Program-made: the position numbers and the translations under genes | Notes under the pieces: generated by a model | What the model was told of the DNA's origin: nothing | The model's input: the letters and a program-made list of their open reading frames with translations, nothing else | The model's database searches: none | Shown: positions 55,530 through 64,000 of the stretch, one piece after another | Layout of the letters: every line of letters starts with the position of its first letter | How positions within the stretch are numbered: position 1 is the stretch's first letter | Assembly (NCBI GenBank): GCA_910586825.1 | Contig: CAJUJF010000005.1 | Span: forward strand, 1 to 64,000 | Length of the DNA: 64,000 bases | Source: an uncultured Christensenellaceae bacterium | GTDB lineage: Bacteria > Bacillota > Clostridia > Christensenellales > Borkfalkiaceae | Direction of reading: 5' to 3'

Positions 55530-57596
55530 ATGAAAAAAACTGATCGTAAAAAACCTTCGTTTTTCATGAGCGCCTTTTTCGTACTCGCGCTGATTTTTCT
55601 TGCATTCGGACTGGGAACGCTCGGTTCCGTGCAGGGCGTGGGGAAACCGTACGAAATGATGAAATCGGGCAACGACGAATTCAGCGTCGTGTTCCGTTTG
55701 GAAAATCCGAAAAAAGAACTGAAAGCGGGCGGTACGGAAACGACGTATATGCGCTATCGCAAAGTTTACCTCAACCTCGGCGGCATTTACGCCGAAGAGG
55801 ATGCGACGGCGACGCTCAGATTGAACTGGGGTACGAGCACGTCCTCTTCCTCGCTCTCTTCTTCCAGCCGCGAGATGAACGCGAAATTCGAAAACGTTTT
55901 GCCCGAAAAGGTGGAAGACGGAAAGGAGAGCACCGCCGTCAAAGCGGATTTCGGCAACTGGATCGAACCGTTCGGCAGTAAGCTCACGACGACGGAGTAT
56001 GCCGTTTCGACGTATCCCTATTTCAAACTCACGATTCCCAAAAAGGACGGGCAGCCGTCCGTCAACGTTCTGATCAACGAAATCGTTTTCGTGGGAGAGG
56101 TTCTGACGGGGAGCGGCGGGGAAGGAACGGGGGAATACCGCGTGATCCCCGCGAGCGTCTATTCCGCGACTCTTCTTTCGAACGAATCGACGGCGCAGGC
56201 GAAGGCGCGCGCTTCCGCGCTCGTCGACTGCCAGTATATGCCCACGCTCGCGCAGTCGTCCTTCTTCCGTTACGGCGGCGAAGAGATCGCCATGACCATG
56301 ACGCTCGCGCAGATGCGGCTCGGCAACACGTTCGGCACCGGCAACGTCTATTACGGAGACACCGTTTATAACTCGTTCGGGACGAGCCTGCTCGCCTTCG
56401 GAACGCTGATCTTCGGCAGCAGCCCGTTCGGACTGCGCTTCTTCCCGATGCTCGCTTCGTTCGGGATCCTCGTGATCGGATTCTTTTTTGCGAAAAAACT
56501 GTTCGGCAGCGAAAAGGCGGGGTTTGCGTTCGCGCTCGTCTATGCGCTGTGCAACTTCTCGTTCGGCTTCGGTCATCTCGGTACGCCGCTCATGATCGGC
56601 GTGTTCTTTCTGTTCGCTTCTCTGTATTGCTGTTGGCTGTTTTATGCGAACGGACTTGCGCGTGCGGGCGCGAAAGACGCGGCGCCGCTTGCGGTTTCGG
56701 GCTTGTGCGGCGCTGCGGCGGTCTGCGTGAACGGCGCGATGATCATTCCCGTCGCGGGCGTTGCGGGGCTTTTCGTGCTCGGGCTCATGCGTCAGTTGAA
56801 AGAACGCAGGGTCGCGCTCGATCTTGCGATCGAAGAAGCGGAGGCGGAAGAGGCGGGGACCGCGCCGGTCGCGCAGGTTGCCGAAGGGGGCGAGGCGGAA
56901 CCCACGGGCAAGGAAAAAGTCGCGCGCGTGCTTTCGGACTATCGCCGCAAGAACACGGTCGCGCCGGCGGCGTTCTTTACGAGTCTGATCATCGGCGGAC
57001 TGCTGTTTTCCCTTCTGTTCCTGTTGCCCGTCTATTACGTCGCGATCAAGCTCTACGACAATCCCGCGTCGCCGACTTCGAACATCTTCTACCTCGCCGC
57101 AAAGCTGTTTGCGGGCGGGTTTACGGGTGCGAACGTCTTCGCGTCCGATTCCGCATGGTCGGTCGTTCACTATCTCTTCCGCGGAACGGGAGAATGGTAT
57201 GCGATCACGGCGGTGGTCACGAACGGCGTCGCCGCCCTGTTCGGACTTGCGGGGATCGCGTACGCGGTCTACCGCATCGTAACTCTCGTGAAAAACAAAG
57301 AGGGCTTCGGCGCGGCGTTCGTAACGGTCGTTACGCCGCTTGCGGGGATCGTGGTATCCCTGCTCGTCGCGATCTTTGCGAAGGGCGCGGTTGCGTTCAC
57401 CGTCCTCGCCTATCTCTTCGCGTTCCTGCTTGCCGCGGGCGCGGTGAAGTATTTTACGGAGCAAGAGGGCAAGATCGCCAAAACCGCGAAAATTGTGTGC
57501 GTCACGGGCGTCGTGATGCTCGCGATCGGCTTTGCGATTTTCGCCGTGTTCACTTTCTCCCTGCCTTTGCCCGCGTCGTTTATGGCAAGGTTCTGA
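55530..57596 (+). CDS. PMT/GT39-like polytopic membrane protein
   Basis: A 688-residue protein with an N-terminal membrane helix (about 12-33), an extracytoplasmic beta-rich domain (about 45-205) with a serine run (SSSSLSSSS), then about ten more helices. YYGDTVYNSFGTSLLAFGTL, FGSSPFGLRFFPMLASFGIL and HLGTPLMIGVFFLFASLYCC align in pattern with dolichyl-phosphate-mannose-type glycosyltransferases. The catalytic acidic dyad of PMT enzymes is not obvious, so activity is uncertain. An acidic loop rich in Glu/Ala (435-464) splits the helices. It lies between rplS and yifB. Confidence 0.7.
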   Translation: MKKTDRKKPSFFMSAFFVLALIFLAFGLGTLGSVQGVGKPYEMMKSGNDEFSVVFRLENPKKELKAGGTETTYMRYRKVYLNLGGIYAEEDATATLRLNWGTSTSSSSLSSSSREMNAKFENVLPEKVEDGKESTAVKADFGNWIEPFGSKLTTTEYAVSTYPYFKLTIPKKDGQPSVNVLINEIVFVGEVLTGSGGEGTGEYRVIPASVYSATLLSNESTAQAKARASALVDCQYMPTLAQSSFFRYGGEEIAMTMTLAQMRLGNTFGTGNVYYGDTVYNSFGTSLLAFGTLIFGSSPFGLRFFPMLASFGILVIGFFFAKKLFGSEKAGFAFALVYALCNFSFGFGHLGTPLMIGVFFLFASLYCCWLFYANGLARAGAKDAAPLAVSGLCGAAAVCVNGAMIIPVAGVAGLFVLGLMRQLKERRVALDLAIEEAEAEEAGTAPVAQVAEGGEAEPTGKEKVARVLSDYRRKNTVAPAAFFTSLIIGGLLFSLLFLLPVYYVAIKLYDNPASPTSNIFYLAAKLFAGGFTGANVFASDSAWSVVHYLFRGTGEWYAITAVVTNGVAALFGLAGIAYAVYRIVTLVKNKEGFGAAFVTVVTPLAGIVVSLLVAIFAKGAVAFTVLAYLFAFLLAAGAVKYFTEQEGKIAKTAKIVCVTGVVMLAIGFAIFAVFTFSLPLPASFMARF

Positions 57597-57624
57597 GGAA
57601 TAAATTTTAACGGAGGAAAGAGCT

Positions 57625-59148
57625 ATGATTGCGAAAGTCGTATGTTATGCGCTCAACGGTCTCGACGGCGTTCCCGTGGAAGTGGAAACGGACGTCAACA
57701 AAGGCGTGCCCGCTTATGAAATGGTGGGCTTGCCCGACACCGCCGTAAAAGAGAGCAAAGAACGCGTGCGTTCCGCGCTCAAAAACAGCGGTATGCTCTT
57801 TCCCATGAACAAAATAACCGTGAACTTTGCGCCCGCCGATATCCGTAAGGAGGGCGCTTCGTTCGATCTTGCCGTTGCGATCAGTCTGCTGAAAGCGAGC
57901 GAACAGCTCGTCGGCGCCGATCTGAGCGATACCGTGTTTTTGGGCGAGCTTGCGCTCAACGGCGATTTGCGTCCCGTCTCCGGCATGCTTCCCATTCTGA
58001 TCGCGGCGAAGATCCGCGGGTTTTCCAAATTCGTCATTCCCTTGGCGAACGCGAAAGAAGCGCGTTTTCTGGGCGGCGCGGAAATCTATCCCGCGCGCAA
58101 TCTTGCGGCGGCGGTAAAGCATCTTCTCGGGATCCAACCGATCCCGCCGCTCGAAACCTGCGAATTTGCCGTTCGCAAAGAAAAGCGGAGTTCGGCGGAT
58201 CTGCAATTCGTAAAAGGACAGCCCGTTGCGCGGCGCGCGCTCGAAATCGCGGTCGCGGGCGGACACAACCTGCTGTTGATGGGGCCGCCAGGAACGGGAA
58301 AGACAATGCTTGCGCGCTGTCTGCCCACCGTTATGCCCGATCTTGCTTTCGACGAGGCGTTGGAAATCACGAAAATCCACTCCGTCGCGGGCGTGCTGGA
58401 CGAGGAGGGGATCGTGAGCGAGAGACCCTTCCGCACGCCGCATCATACCGCGACGACCGTTTCGATGTGCGGCGGGGGAAACCGCGTCGTCCATCCGGGG
58501 GAGATCTCGCTGGCGCACGGCGGCGTGCTGTTCCTCGACGAGCTTCCCGAATACAAGCGCACGACGCTCGAAGCGTTGCGTCAGCCACTTGAAGACGGCG
58601 TGATTACCGTCTCGCGCGCGGGCGGAACGTTTACATACCCCGCGCGGTTCATGCTCTGCGCGAGCATGAACCCCTGTCCCTGCGGCAATTACGGCGCGGC
58701 GAACAAGACGTGCAGCTGCACGCCCGCCGAGATCCGCAGATACCGTAAAAAGGTCTCGGGGCCCTTGCTCGACAGAATCGATTTGCAGGTGGAAGTGGAC
58801 AACGTCACTTACGACGATCTCACGAGCGCCGCGATGCAGGAGTCTTCCGCCGCCGTAAAACAGCGCGTGGACGCGGCGAGAAAAATTCAGCGTAACCGCT
58901 TTTCGGGATCGGGAATCAATACCAATTCGGAAATGGGCGAACGCGAACTGCACGATTACTGCCGGCTTTCCGCGGAAGGCGACGGCATTCTGCGCGCGGC
59001 GTTCGACAGAATGAATCTTTCCGCCCGCGCAAGGGGTAGAATCGTGAAAGTCGCGCGTACGATCGCCGACCTCGATTCGAGCGAAGAGATCTTGCCGAAA
59101 CACGTTTACGAAGCGGTGTCTTACCGCATTTACGATAAAATAGGATGA
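57625..59148 (+). CDS. comM: YifB/ComM family AAA ATPase (Mg-chelatase-like)
   Basis: A hexameric AAA+ helicase-like protein; ComM promotes branch migration during natural transformation in Gram-negatives. The N-terminal domain (VEVETDVNKGVPAYEMVGLP, then IRKEGASFDLAVAISLL) is followed by Walker A MGPPGTGKTM, Walker B GVLFLDELPEY and the zinc-like CASMNPCPCGNYG segment. The C-terminal Mg-chelatase domain has SARARGRIVKVARTIADLD. Length 507 aa is normal. GGAGGA precedes the ATG. It overlaps dprA by four bases, and the pair belongs functionally to DNA uptake. Confidence 0.95.
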   Translation: MIAKVVCYALNGLDGVPVEVETDVNKGVPAYEMVGLPDTAVKESKERVRSALKNSGMLFPMNKITVNFAPADIRKEGASFDLAVAISLLKASEQLVGADLSDTVFLGELALNGDLRPVSGMLPILIAAKIRGFSKFVIPLANAKEARFLGGAEIYPARNLAAAVKHLLGIQPIPPLETCEFAVRKEKRSSADLQFVKGQPVARRALEIAVAGGHNLLLMGPPGTGKTMLARCLPTVMPDLAFDEALEITKIHSVAGVLDEEGIVSERPFRTPHHTATTVSMCGGGNRVVHPGEISLAHGGVLFLDELPEYKRTTLEALRQPLEDGVITVSRAGGTFTYPARFMLCASMNPCPCGNYGAANKTCSCTPAEIRRYRKKVSGPLLDRIDLQVEVDNVTYDDLTSAAMQESSAAVKQRVDAARKIQRNRFSGSGINTNSEMGERELHDYCRLSAEGDGILRAAFDRMNLSARARGRIVKVARTIADLDSSEEILPKHVYEAVSYRIYDKIG

Positions 59149-60224
59149 GTATGACGGCGGAAGAAAAAGCGTTGATATGGCTTTGTTCGCTGTCCGGATT
59201 GGAGTATCGCGACCGCGTCGCGCTGTTGCTTGCGGCGAAGAAGGATCCGTTGAGACTTCTCGAAGAATGGGAGAAATTTTCTCCGCTTCTGATAAAAACG
59301 GGAAAAAGCGGGTTATATATGAAAGACCGGTCTGCGCGCCTCCGGCAGGCGGACGCATTTGCGGAAGAGCTGGAACGGAAAGGAAGATTTGCGATCACAC
59401 CGATGAGCGGCGACTATCCGCGCAAAGAGTTTGCCGATTTTTCCGATCCGCCGCTGGCGCTGTTCGGCGAAGGGAACCGTTCGCTCATGCGCACGCGGAA
59501 GTTCTGCGTGGTGGGTTCGCGCATTACCCCGCCCTGGGCGGAGAAGAAAGGCAGAGAAATCGCCTCGGCGCTTTCGGAACGGTTTACGATCGTCACGGGG
59601 CTTGCGGAGGGCGGCGACTGCGCCGCGATCGCGGGCGCGCTTCCGAGCGGGAAACTCGTCTGCGTTCTGCCCACGGGACTTGATAACTGCTATCCCGCCG
59701 CGCACGCGGCTTTAAAAGCGAAGATCGGGCGTTCGGGGCTGTTGCTTTCGGAATACCCGCCGGGCGAGGGCGCGAAGAGACATTCTTTCCGCGCGCGGAA
59801 CAGAATCCTTGCGGGACTTTCCGAAGGGGTGCTGGTCGTTTCCGCGGCGGAACGGAGCGGAACGCTGATCACGGCGAACGCCGCGTTCGATCACGATCGG
59901 GAGGTGTTCGCACTGCCGCACAACGTCGGCGCGTCGCACGGCGAGGGTTGCAACGAGCTGATCAAGCGCGGCGCGCGCCTTACGACGGAAGCGGAGGACG
60001 TGCTTTCCGTTTACGGATTTCATGCGCCGCGGCGCGACACGGCGGAGCTTTCGCCGCAGGAAGCGGCGGTACTGAACGTGTTGCGCGAATCGGGCGAATT
60101 GCACGTGACGGCGATCGCGGAACGCGCGGGGATCAAAATTTACGAGGCGTCGGCAGTGCTTTCGTCTCTCGAAATCAAAAATTTAGCTGTGAAATCGGGC
60201 GGCAATCAATACAGCGCCGTCTGA
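59145..60224 (+). CDS. dprA: DNA-processing protein DprA
   Basis: Binds incoming single-stranded DNA and loads RecA in transformation. The Rossmann-like DprA domain has FCVVGSRITPPWAEKKG, GLAEGGDCAAIAGAL, VCVLPTGLDNCYPA, LLLSEYPPGEGAKRHSFRAR and RNRILAGLSEGVLVV. A C-terminal winged-helix (about 300-359; AAVLNVLRESGELHVTAIAE) is present. Length 359 aa is normal. Two ATGs are close (59145 and 59151); the first overlaps the comM stop. No competence pilus genes are in the window. Confidence 0.96.
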   Translation: MSMTAEEKALIWLCSLSGLEYRDRVALLLAAKKDPLRLLEEWEKFSPLLIKTGKSGLYMKDRSARLRQADAFAEELERKGRFAITPMSGDYPRKEFADFSDPPLALFGEGNRSLMRTRKFCVVGSRITPPWAEKKGREIASALSERFTIVTGLAEGGDCAAIAGALPSGKLVCVLPTGLDNCYPAAHAALKAKIGRSGLLLSEYPPGEGAKRHSFRARNRILAGLSEGVLVVSAAERSGTLITANAAFDHDREVFALPHNVGASHGEGCNELIKRGARLTTEAEDVLSVYGFHAPRRDTAELSPQEAAVLNVLRESGELHVTAIAERAGIKIYEASAVLSSLEIKNLAVKSGGNQYSAV

Positions 60225-60237
60225 ACGAGGAGTGACA

Positions 60238-62445
60238 ATGGATCTGATCATCGTGGAATCGCCTTCCAAGGCAAAGACAATTTCCAAATATTTAAAGGGG
60301 AAGTATCGCGTAGACGCTTCGGGCGGACATATCCGCGACCTTCCGCAGAAAAAGCTCGGCGTTGCGGTGGATAAAAATTACGAACCCAAGTACGTGACTT
60401 CTCCCGGAAAAGAGGAGACGATTGCGCGGCTTACCGACGAGGCGAAGAAAGCCGATAAAATTTATCTCGCAACCGACCCCGACCGCGAGGGCGAGGCGAT
60501 CAGCTGGCATTTGCAAACGGTGCTCGGTCTGGACGAGAGCGGGGAGAACCGCATCGAGTTCAACGAAATTTCTCCCAAGGCGGTGGAGCGGGCGCTGAAA
60601 TCCCCCCGTAAGATCAATTACAACCTCGTGGACGCGCAGCAGGCGCGCCGCGTGATGGACCGGCTCGTGGGCTATAAGCTCTCGCCGCTTCTCAACAATA
60701 AGATTCAGAACGGGCTTTCGGCGGGCCGCGTACAGTCGGTTGCGCTTCGGCTCGTCGTGGACCGCGAGCGCGAAATTCAGGCGTTCAAGCCGGAAGAATA
60801 CTGGAACGTGAACGCCGAATTGCAGGATAGCGAGAAGAAGTTTTCTCCCTTCAAAGCGGCGCTTGAAAAGTTCGAAGGCAAGAAGTTCAAAATCGGCAAC
60901 AAGGCGGAGGCGGACGCGGTGCTTGCCGCGCTCGGCGCAGGAAGTTACTCCGTTGCGGGCGTCAAAAATTCGGTCGCGAAATCGCACGCGCCCGCGCCGT
61001 TCACGACGAGTACGTTGCAACAGGACGCTTCCAACAAGCTCGGAATGACGGCGCCCGAGACCATGCTTATGGCGCAGCATCTGTACGAGGGCTTGGACAT
61101 CGGCGGGGAACACGTCGCGTTCGTCACCTATATCAGAACGGACTCCACCCGCGTTTCTACGGAAGCGCAGGATGCGGCGCGGGAGTATATCGCGGAGCGG
61201 TTCGGGAAAGAATATTTACCCGAAAAGCCCAACTTTTACGCGTCGAAAAAGGGCGCGCAGGACGCGCACGAAGCAATCCGTCCCATCGATCTTACGCGGA
61301 CGCCGGAGTCGGTGAAAAAACTGCTCGACCGCAAACACTTTGCCGTCTATAAATTGATCTACGAACGCTTTATCGCTTCGCAGATGGCGGAGGCGCTTTA
61401 CGACGCGATGCAGATCGAAGTGAAGAACGGCGACTACACCTTTAAAGCGAGCGGAAAGACGTTGCGTTTCGCGGGCTTTACCGCCGTATATCAGGAGACG
61501 AAGAAAGAGGACGAAGAAGAGGGCAAGGGCTTGCTTCCTCCGCTTGCGGAAGGGGACGGACTTGCGAGCCTCGGCGTAAAAGCGGAACAGAAGTTCACCA
61601 AGCCGCCCGTGCGCTTTACCGACGCGTCCCTCGTAAAGGCGATGGAGGATAAGGGGATCGGCAGACCTTCCACCTACGCGTCGATCATTTCCGTGCTGAC
61701 CAAGCGCAAGTACGTGACCAAGGACGGGAAGTACATGATCCCCACCGAGATCGCGTTCCGCATTACCGATATGCTGGTGCAGTATTTCACGGACATCATG
61801 GACGTCGGATTCACGGCGAACATGGAAGAACAGCTCGACCAGATCGAAGAGGGCGGCAAGGACTGGCACGCCATCGTATCGGCGTTCTATCCGCCGTTCG
61901 AGGAAAAACTCCGCTTTGCGGGAACGGACGGCGATGAAAAGACGGATATTCCCTGCCCCAAGTGCGGCAGCATGATGGTGCGCAAGACGGGCAAATACGG
62001 GAAATATCTCGCCTGTTCGAACTATCCGAAATGTTCGAATATCGTCAGCGAGGGCGAGACGGAGGTTTCGGAGACGCCTTGTCCCAAGTGCGGCAGCATG
62101 ATGGTCGTCAAGAGCGGGCGGTACGGGAAATTTCTCGCCTGCCCCAATTATCCGGAATGCAAGTCCACGCTTCCGTACGGCGAAAAGCCGGAGGACGTGT
62201 TCGAAGGCGTTTGTCCGGAATGCGGCAAGCCGACCAAGAAATTGCGTTCCAAAACGGGAAAACTCTATTACGGTTGCAGCGGTTATCCCGATTGCAAGTT
62301 CATGAGCTGGGACATTCCCACGGGCGAAAAGTGTCCCGATTGCGGAAGCGCGCTCGTCAAGACGGCGCGCGGCACGTTGAAATGCTCGAATAAGGAGTGC
62401 GCTTATAAACCGCCGAAGCCGACGGGCGAAGCGGAAAAGGCATGA
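60238..62445 (+). CDS. topA: DNA topoisomerase I
   Basis: A type IA enzyme relaxing negative supercoils. The Toprim domain is at the start (LIIVESPSKAKTISKYL, then ATDPDREGEAISWHL). The active-site tyrosine is Y298 in FVTYIRTDSTRVS. GIGRPSTYASIISVL follows. The C-terminus holds four Cys4 zinc ribbons (from about 573 onward: CPKCGSMMV twice, CPECGKP, CPDCGSAL). GTG 60232 is in frame, but GAGGAG spacing favours ATG 60238 (735 aa). It sits between dprA and trmFO, the usual Firmicutes order. Confidence 0.97.
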   Translation: MDLIIVESPSKAKTISKYLKGKYRVDASGGHIRDLPQKKLGVAVDKNYEPKYVTSPGKEETIARLTDEAKKADKIYLATDPDREGEAISWHLQTVLGLDESGENRIEFNEISPKAVERALKSPRKINYNLVDAQQARRVMDRLVGYKLSPLLNNKIQNGLSAGRVQSVALRLVVDREREIQAFKPEEYWNVNAELQDSEKKFSPFKAALEKFEGKKFKIGNKAEADAVLAALGAGSYSVAGVKNSVAKSHAPAPFTTSTLQQDASNKLGMTAPETMLMAQHLYEGLDIGGEHVAFVTYIRTDSTRVSTEAQDAAREYIAERFGKEYLPEKPNFYASKKGAQDAHEAIRPIDLTRTPESVKKLLDRKHFAVYKLIYERFIASQMAEALYDAMQIEVKNGDYTFKASGKTLRFAGFTAVYQETKKEDEEEGKGLLPPLAEGDGLASLGVKAEQKFTKPPVRFTDASLVKAMEDKGIGRPSTYASIISVLTKRKYVTKDGKYMIPTEIAFRITDMLVQYFTDIMDVGFTANMEEQLDQIEEGGKDWHAIVSAFYPPFEEKLRFAGTDGDEKTDIPCPKCGSMMVRKTGKYGKYLACSNYPKCSNIVSEGETEVSETPCPKCGSMMVVKSGRYGKFLACPNYPECKSTLPYGEKPEDVFEGVCPECGKPTKKLRSKTGKLYYGCSGYPDCKFMSWDIPTGEKCPDCGSALVKTARGTLKCSNKECAYKPPKPTGEAEKA

Positions 62446-63731
62446 TCCGCGTCGTCGGCGCGGGGCTGGCGGGTTGCGAGGCGGCTTACCGTCTGGCGCG
62501 CCTCGGAGAAGAAGTCGAGCTGGTCGAAATGAAGCCCGCGCGGCGGACGCCCGCGCATACGGGAGATGGTTTTGCCGAACTCGTCTGTTCCAATTCCTTG
62601 AAGAGCGAGGATATATGGGGCAACGCCTGCGGACTGTTGAAAGAGGAGCTTCGGCGGCTCGGTTCGCTTACCATGGAGGCGGCGGAAAAGACCCGCGTTC
62701 CCGCGGGCGGCGCGCTTGCGGTGGATCGGGAAAAGTTTTCGACATATATCACGGAGAAGATCCGTTCGTGCGGAAAGATCCGCGTCGTCTGCGAAGAGGC
62801 GGAGGAACTGCCCTCCGCCGGCATTATCGCGACGGGACCGTTGACCGCAGACGCGCTGTCGCGCGATATCGAAAAGAAGTTTGGCGGCGCGTTGCATTTT
62901 TACGACGCGACCGCGCCCGTCGTTGCGGCGGACAGCGTCGACTATGAAAAGACGTTTTCTCAGAGCCGGTACGGAAAGGGCGATGGCGATTACGTGAACT
63001 GCCCGCTCACGAAAGCGGAGTACGAGACGTTCGTTTCGGAGTTGTTGAAGGCGGAACGCGCCGAGTTGCACGAGTTCGAGAAACGGGAAATATTCGAGGG
63101 CTGCATGCCGGTGGAGGTCATGGCGGCGCGCGGAAAGGACACGCTCAGATACGGCATGCTCAAACCGGTCGGGTTGGAGACGGAGGGGGTCCGCCCCTAC
63201 GCCGTATTACAGTTGAGACGGGAGAACGCCGCGGGGACTTCGCTGGGGCTGGTCGGATTTCAGACGAACCTCAAATTCGGGGAACAGAAAAGGGTCTTTT
63301 CGCTCATTCCCGCATTGCGCAACGCGGAATTCGAGCGTTACGGCGTGATGCACCGCAACACGTTTTTGCAGTCGCCGGAGATCCTGAACGCGGATTTTTC
63401 GACGAAGGCGAATCCCGACCTGTTTTTTGCGGGTCAGATCACGGGGGTCGAGGGCTATGTGGAGAGCGCGATGAGCGGGCTTCTTGCGGGGATCCACGCC
63501 TTCCGCCGTCTGCACGGCAAAGAGACGCTCGTGCCCGAGGACACCTGCGTATGCGGCGCGCTTTCGCGGTACGTCGCTTCGCCGAACAAACACTTTCAGC
63601 CGATGAACGCCAATTACGGCGTGTTGCGCGCGGACTTCGGACGCGTGCGCGATAAAAAAGAAAAAAAACGCCTTTTCGGGGAACGCGCGCTTGCGGAAAT
63701 CGAACGCTTCCGCGCCGAACTCGGAGAGTGA
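62442..63731 (+). CDS. trmFO: Methylenetetrahydrofolate-tRNA-(uracil-5)-methyltransferase TrmFO
   Basis: Makes m5U54 (ribothymidine) in tRNA using folate and FAD. The FAD motif is RVVGAGLAGCEAAYRLA (3-19). ELVCSNSLKSEDIWGNACGL, VPAGGALAVDR, FEGCMPVEVMAARG and FAGQITGVEGYVESAMSGLL are all TrmFO signatures. Length 429 aa is normal. The start overlaps the topA stop in ATGA. In Bacillus xerC lies between trmFO and hslV; here it is missing. Confidence 0.96.
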   Translation: MIRVVGAGLAGCEAAYRLARLGEEVELVEMKPARRTPAHTGDGFAELVCSNSLKSEDIWGNACGLLKEELRRLGSLTMEAAEKTRVPAGGALAVDREKFSTYITEKIRSCGKIRVVCEEAEELPSAGIIATGPLTADALSRDIEKKFGGALHFYDATAPVVAADSVDYEKTFSQSRYGKGDGDYVNCPLTKAEYETFVSELLKAERAELHEFEKREIFEGCMPVEVMAARGKDTLRYGMLKPVGLETEGVRPYAVLQLRRENAAGTSLGLVGFQTNLKFGEQKRVFSLIPALRNAEFERYGVMHRNTFLQSPEILNADFSTKANPDLFFAGQITGVEGYVESAMSGLLAGIHAFRRLHGKETLVPEDTCVCGALSRYVASPNKHFQPMNANYGVLRADFGRVRDKKEKKRLFGERALAEIERFRAELGE

Positions 63732-63742
63732 GGAGGATATTT

Positions 63743-64000
63743 ATGGAATTTCGCGGGACAACGATCTGCGCGGTGAAAAAGGACGGCGTTACCGCCATTG
63801 CGGGCGACGGACAGGTGACGATGGGGGAATCCGTCGTCTTCAAGAACACGGCGGTCAAAGTGCGCCGCATTTACGGCGGCAAAGTGATTCTCGGGTTCGC
63901 AGGTTCGGTTACGGACGCGTTCTCTTTGTCCGAACGGTTCGAAGGAATGCTCAACAAGTTTGCGGGGAATCTCATGCGTTCCGCCGTGGAACTCGCCGAT
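63743..64000 (+). CDS. hslV: ATP-dependent protease subunit HslV (partial, C-terminus beyond the window)
   Basis: The proteolytic chamber of the HslUV (ClpYQ) protease. FRGTTICAVKKDGVTAIAGD supplies the Thr-Thr that becomes the N-terminal nucleophile after processing. GQVTMGESVVFKNTAVKVRR, VILGFAGSVTDAFSLSERFE and GNLMRSAVELA match HslV. AGGAGG lies 7 bases before the ATG, 11 bp after trmFO. The frame is open to the window edge with 86 codons visible; hslU is expected next. Confidence 0.95.
   Translation, partial: MEFRGTTICAVKKDGVTAIAGDGQVTMGESVVFKNTAVKVRRIYGGKVILGFAGSVTDAFSLSERFEGMLNKFAGNLMRSAVELAD

Noticed and set aside
55509..57464. A 651-codon open frame antisense to the PMT-like gene
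   Set aside because: Highly charged shadow frame, no start signals, and the plus-strand frame has clear membrane helices.

Overview
The window is bacterial chromosome, most consistent with an uncultured gut member of the Bacillota, class Clostridia (a Christensenellales-like lineage is my guess, not proven). Support comes from the monoderm gene set and synteny (rpmE-yqhQ-prmC-prfA, rpsB-tsf-pyrH-frr-uppS-cdsA-dxr-rseP, rplS-yifB-dprA-topA-trmFO-hslV, rpsF-ssb-rpsR), from Gram-positive style Shine-Dalgarno sequences, and from many textbook sigma-A promoters (TTGnnn, 17 bp, TATAAT). Coding DNA is visibly GC-rich at third codon positions, with AT-rich spacers. No tRNA, rRNA, CRISPR array or transposase was found. 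No gene-free gap exceeds 300 bp.

Layout. 1-624: two small minus-strand genes cut by the window edge, with tandem palindromes upstream. 656-4241: trpS followed by an uncharacterised set (DUF5685 protein, two related proteins with cysteine-rich C-terminal tails, one carrying a J-like domain without HPD, and a membrane protein). 4245-7089: rlmD and two poorly known genes. 7240-11956: a 1547-residue surface protein with InlB-type repeats. 12000-14907: lon-engB. 15032-16148: two unknown membrane or lipoprotein genes. 16285-17380 (minus): rpsF-ssb-rpsR. 17535-20361 (minus): cca-rmuC-cupin-like gene, divergent from dagK and a PAS-SpoIIE phosphatase (20554-22480). 22541-26695 (minus): dehydrogenase, cardiolipin synthase, HAD phosphatase, phosphodiesterase and a small membrane protein. 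26983-33531: rpmE, a yqhQ-prmC fusion, prfA, aminotransferase, P-loop protein, thrC. 33597-34630 (minus): XRE regulator and a membrane protein. 34844-43098: the translation/lipid operon rpsB to rseP. 43250-46436 (minus): an AT-rich DUF4832 lipoprotein, a second XRE regulator, and thiT under a TPP riboswitch. 46714-47295: yfbR. 47352-51494 (minus): dnaA-mnmG-membrane protein, divergent from recF-PHP-vanW (51624-54875). 54980-64000: rplS, a PMT-like membrane protein, then yifB-dprA-topA-trmFO and the start of hslV.

How the genes work together. Most of the window is housekeeping: translation and its control (trpS, rpsB, tsf, frr, prfA/prmC, rpsF, rpsR, rplS, rpmE, engB), tRNA/rRNA modification (cca, rlmD, mnmG, trmFO), replication and repair (dnaA, recF, ssb, topA, dprA, rmuC), membrane lipid and isoprenoid synthesis (dagK, cls, cdsA, uppS, dxr), proteolysis (lon, rseP, hslV) and thiamine uptake. 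Ribosomal protein operons have structured leaders. The part I consider most likely to hide an undescribed system is 1776-4241: a protein with two spaced aspartate-rich motifs of the class-I terpenoid-synthase kind, next to two paralogous proteins ending in cysteine strings.
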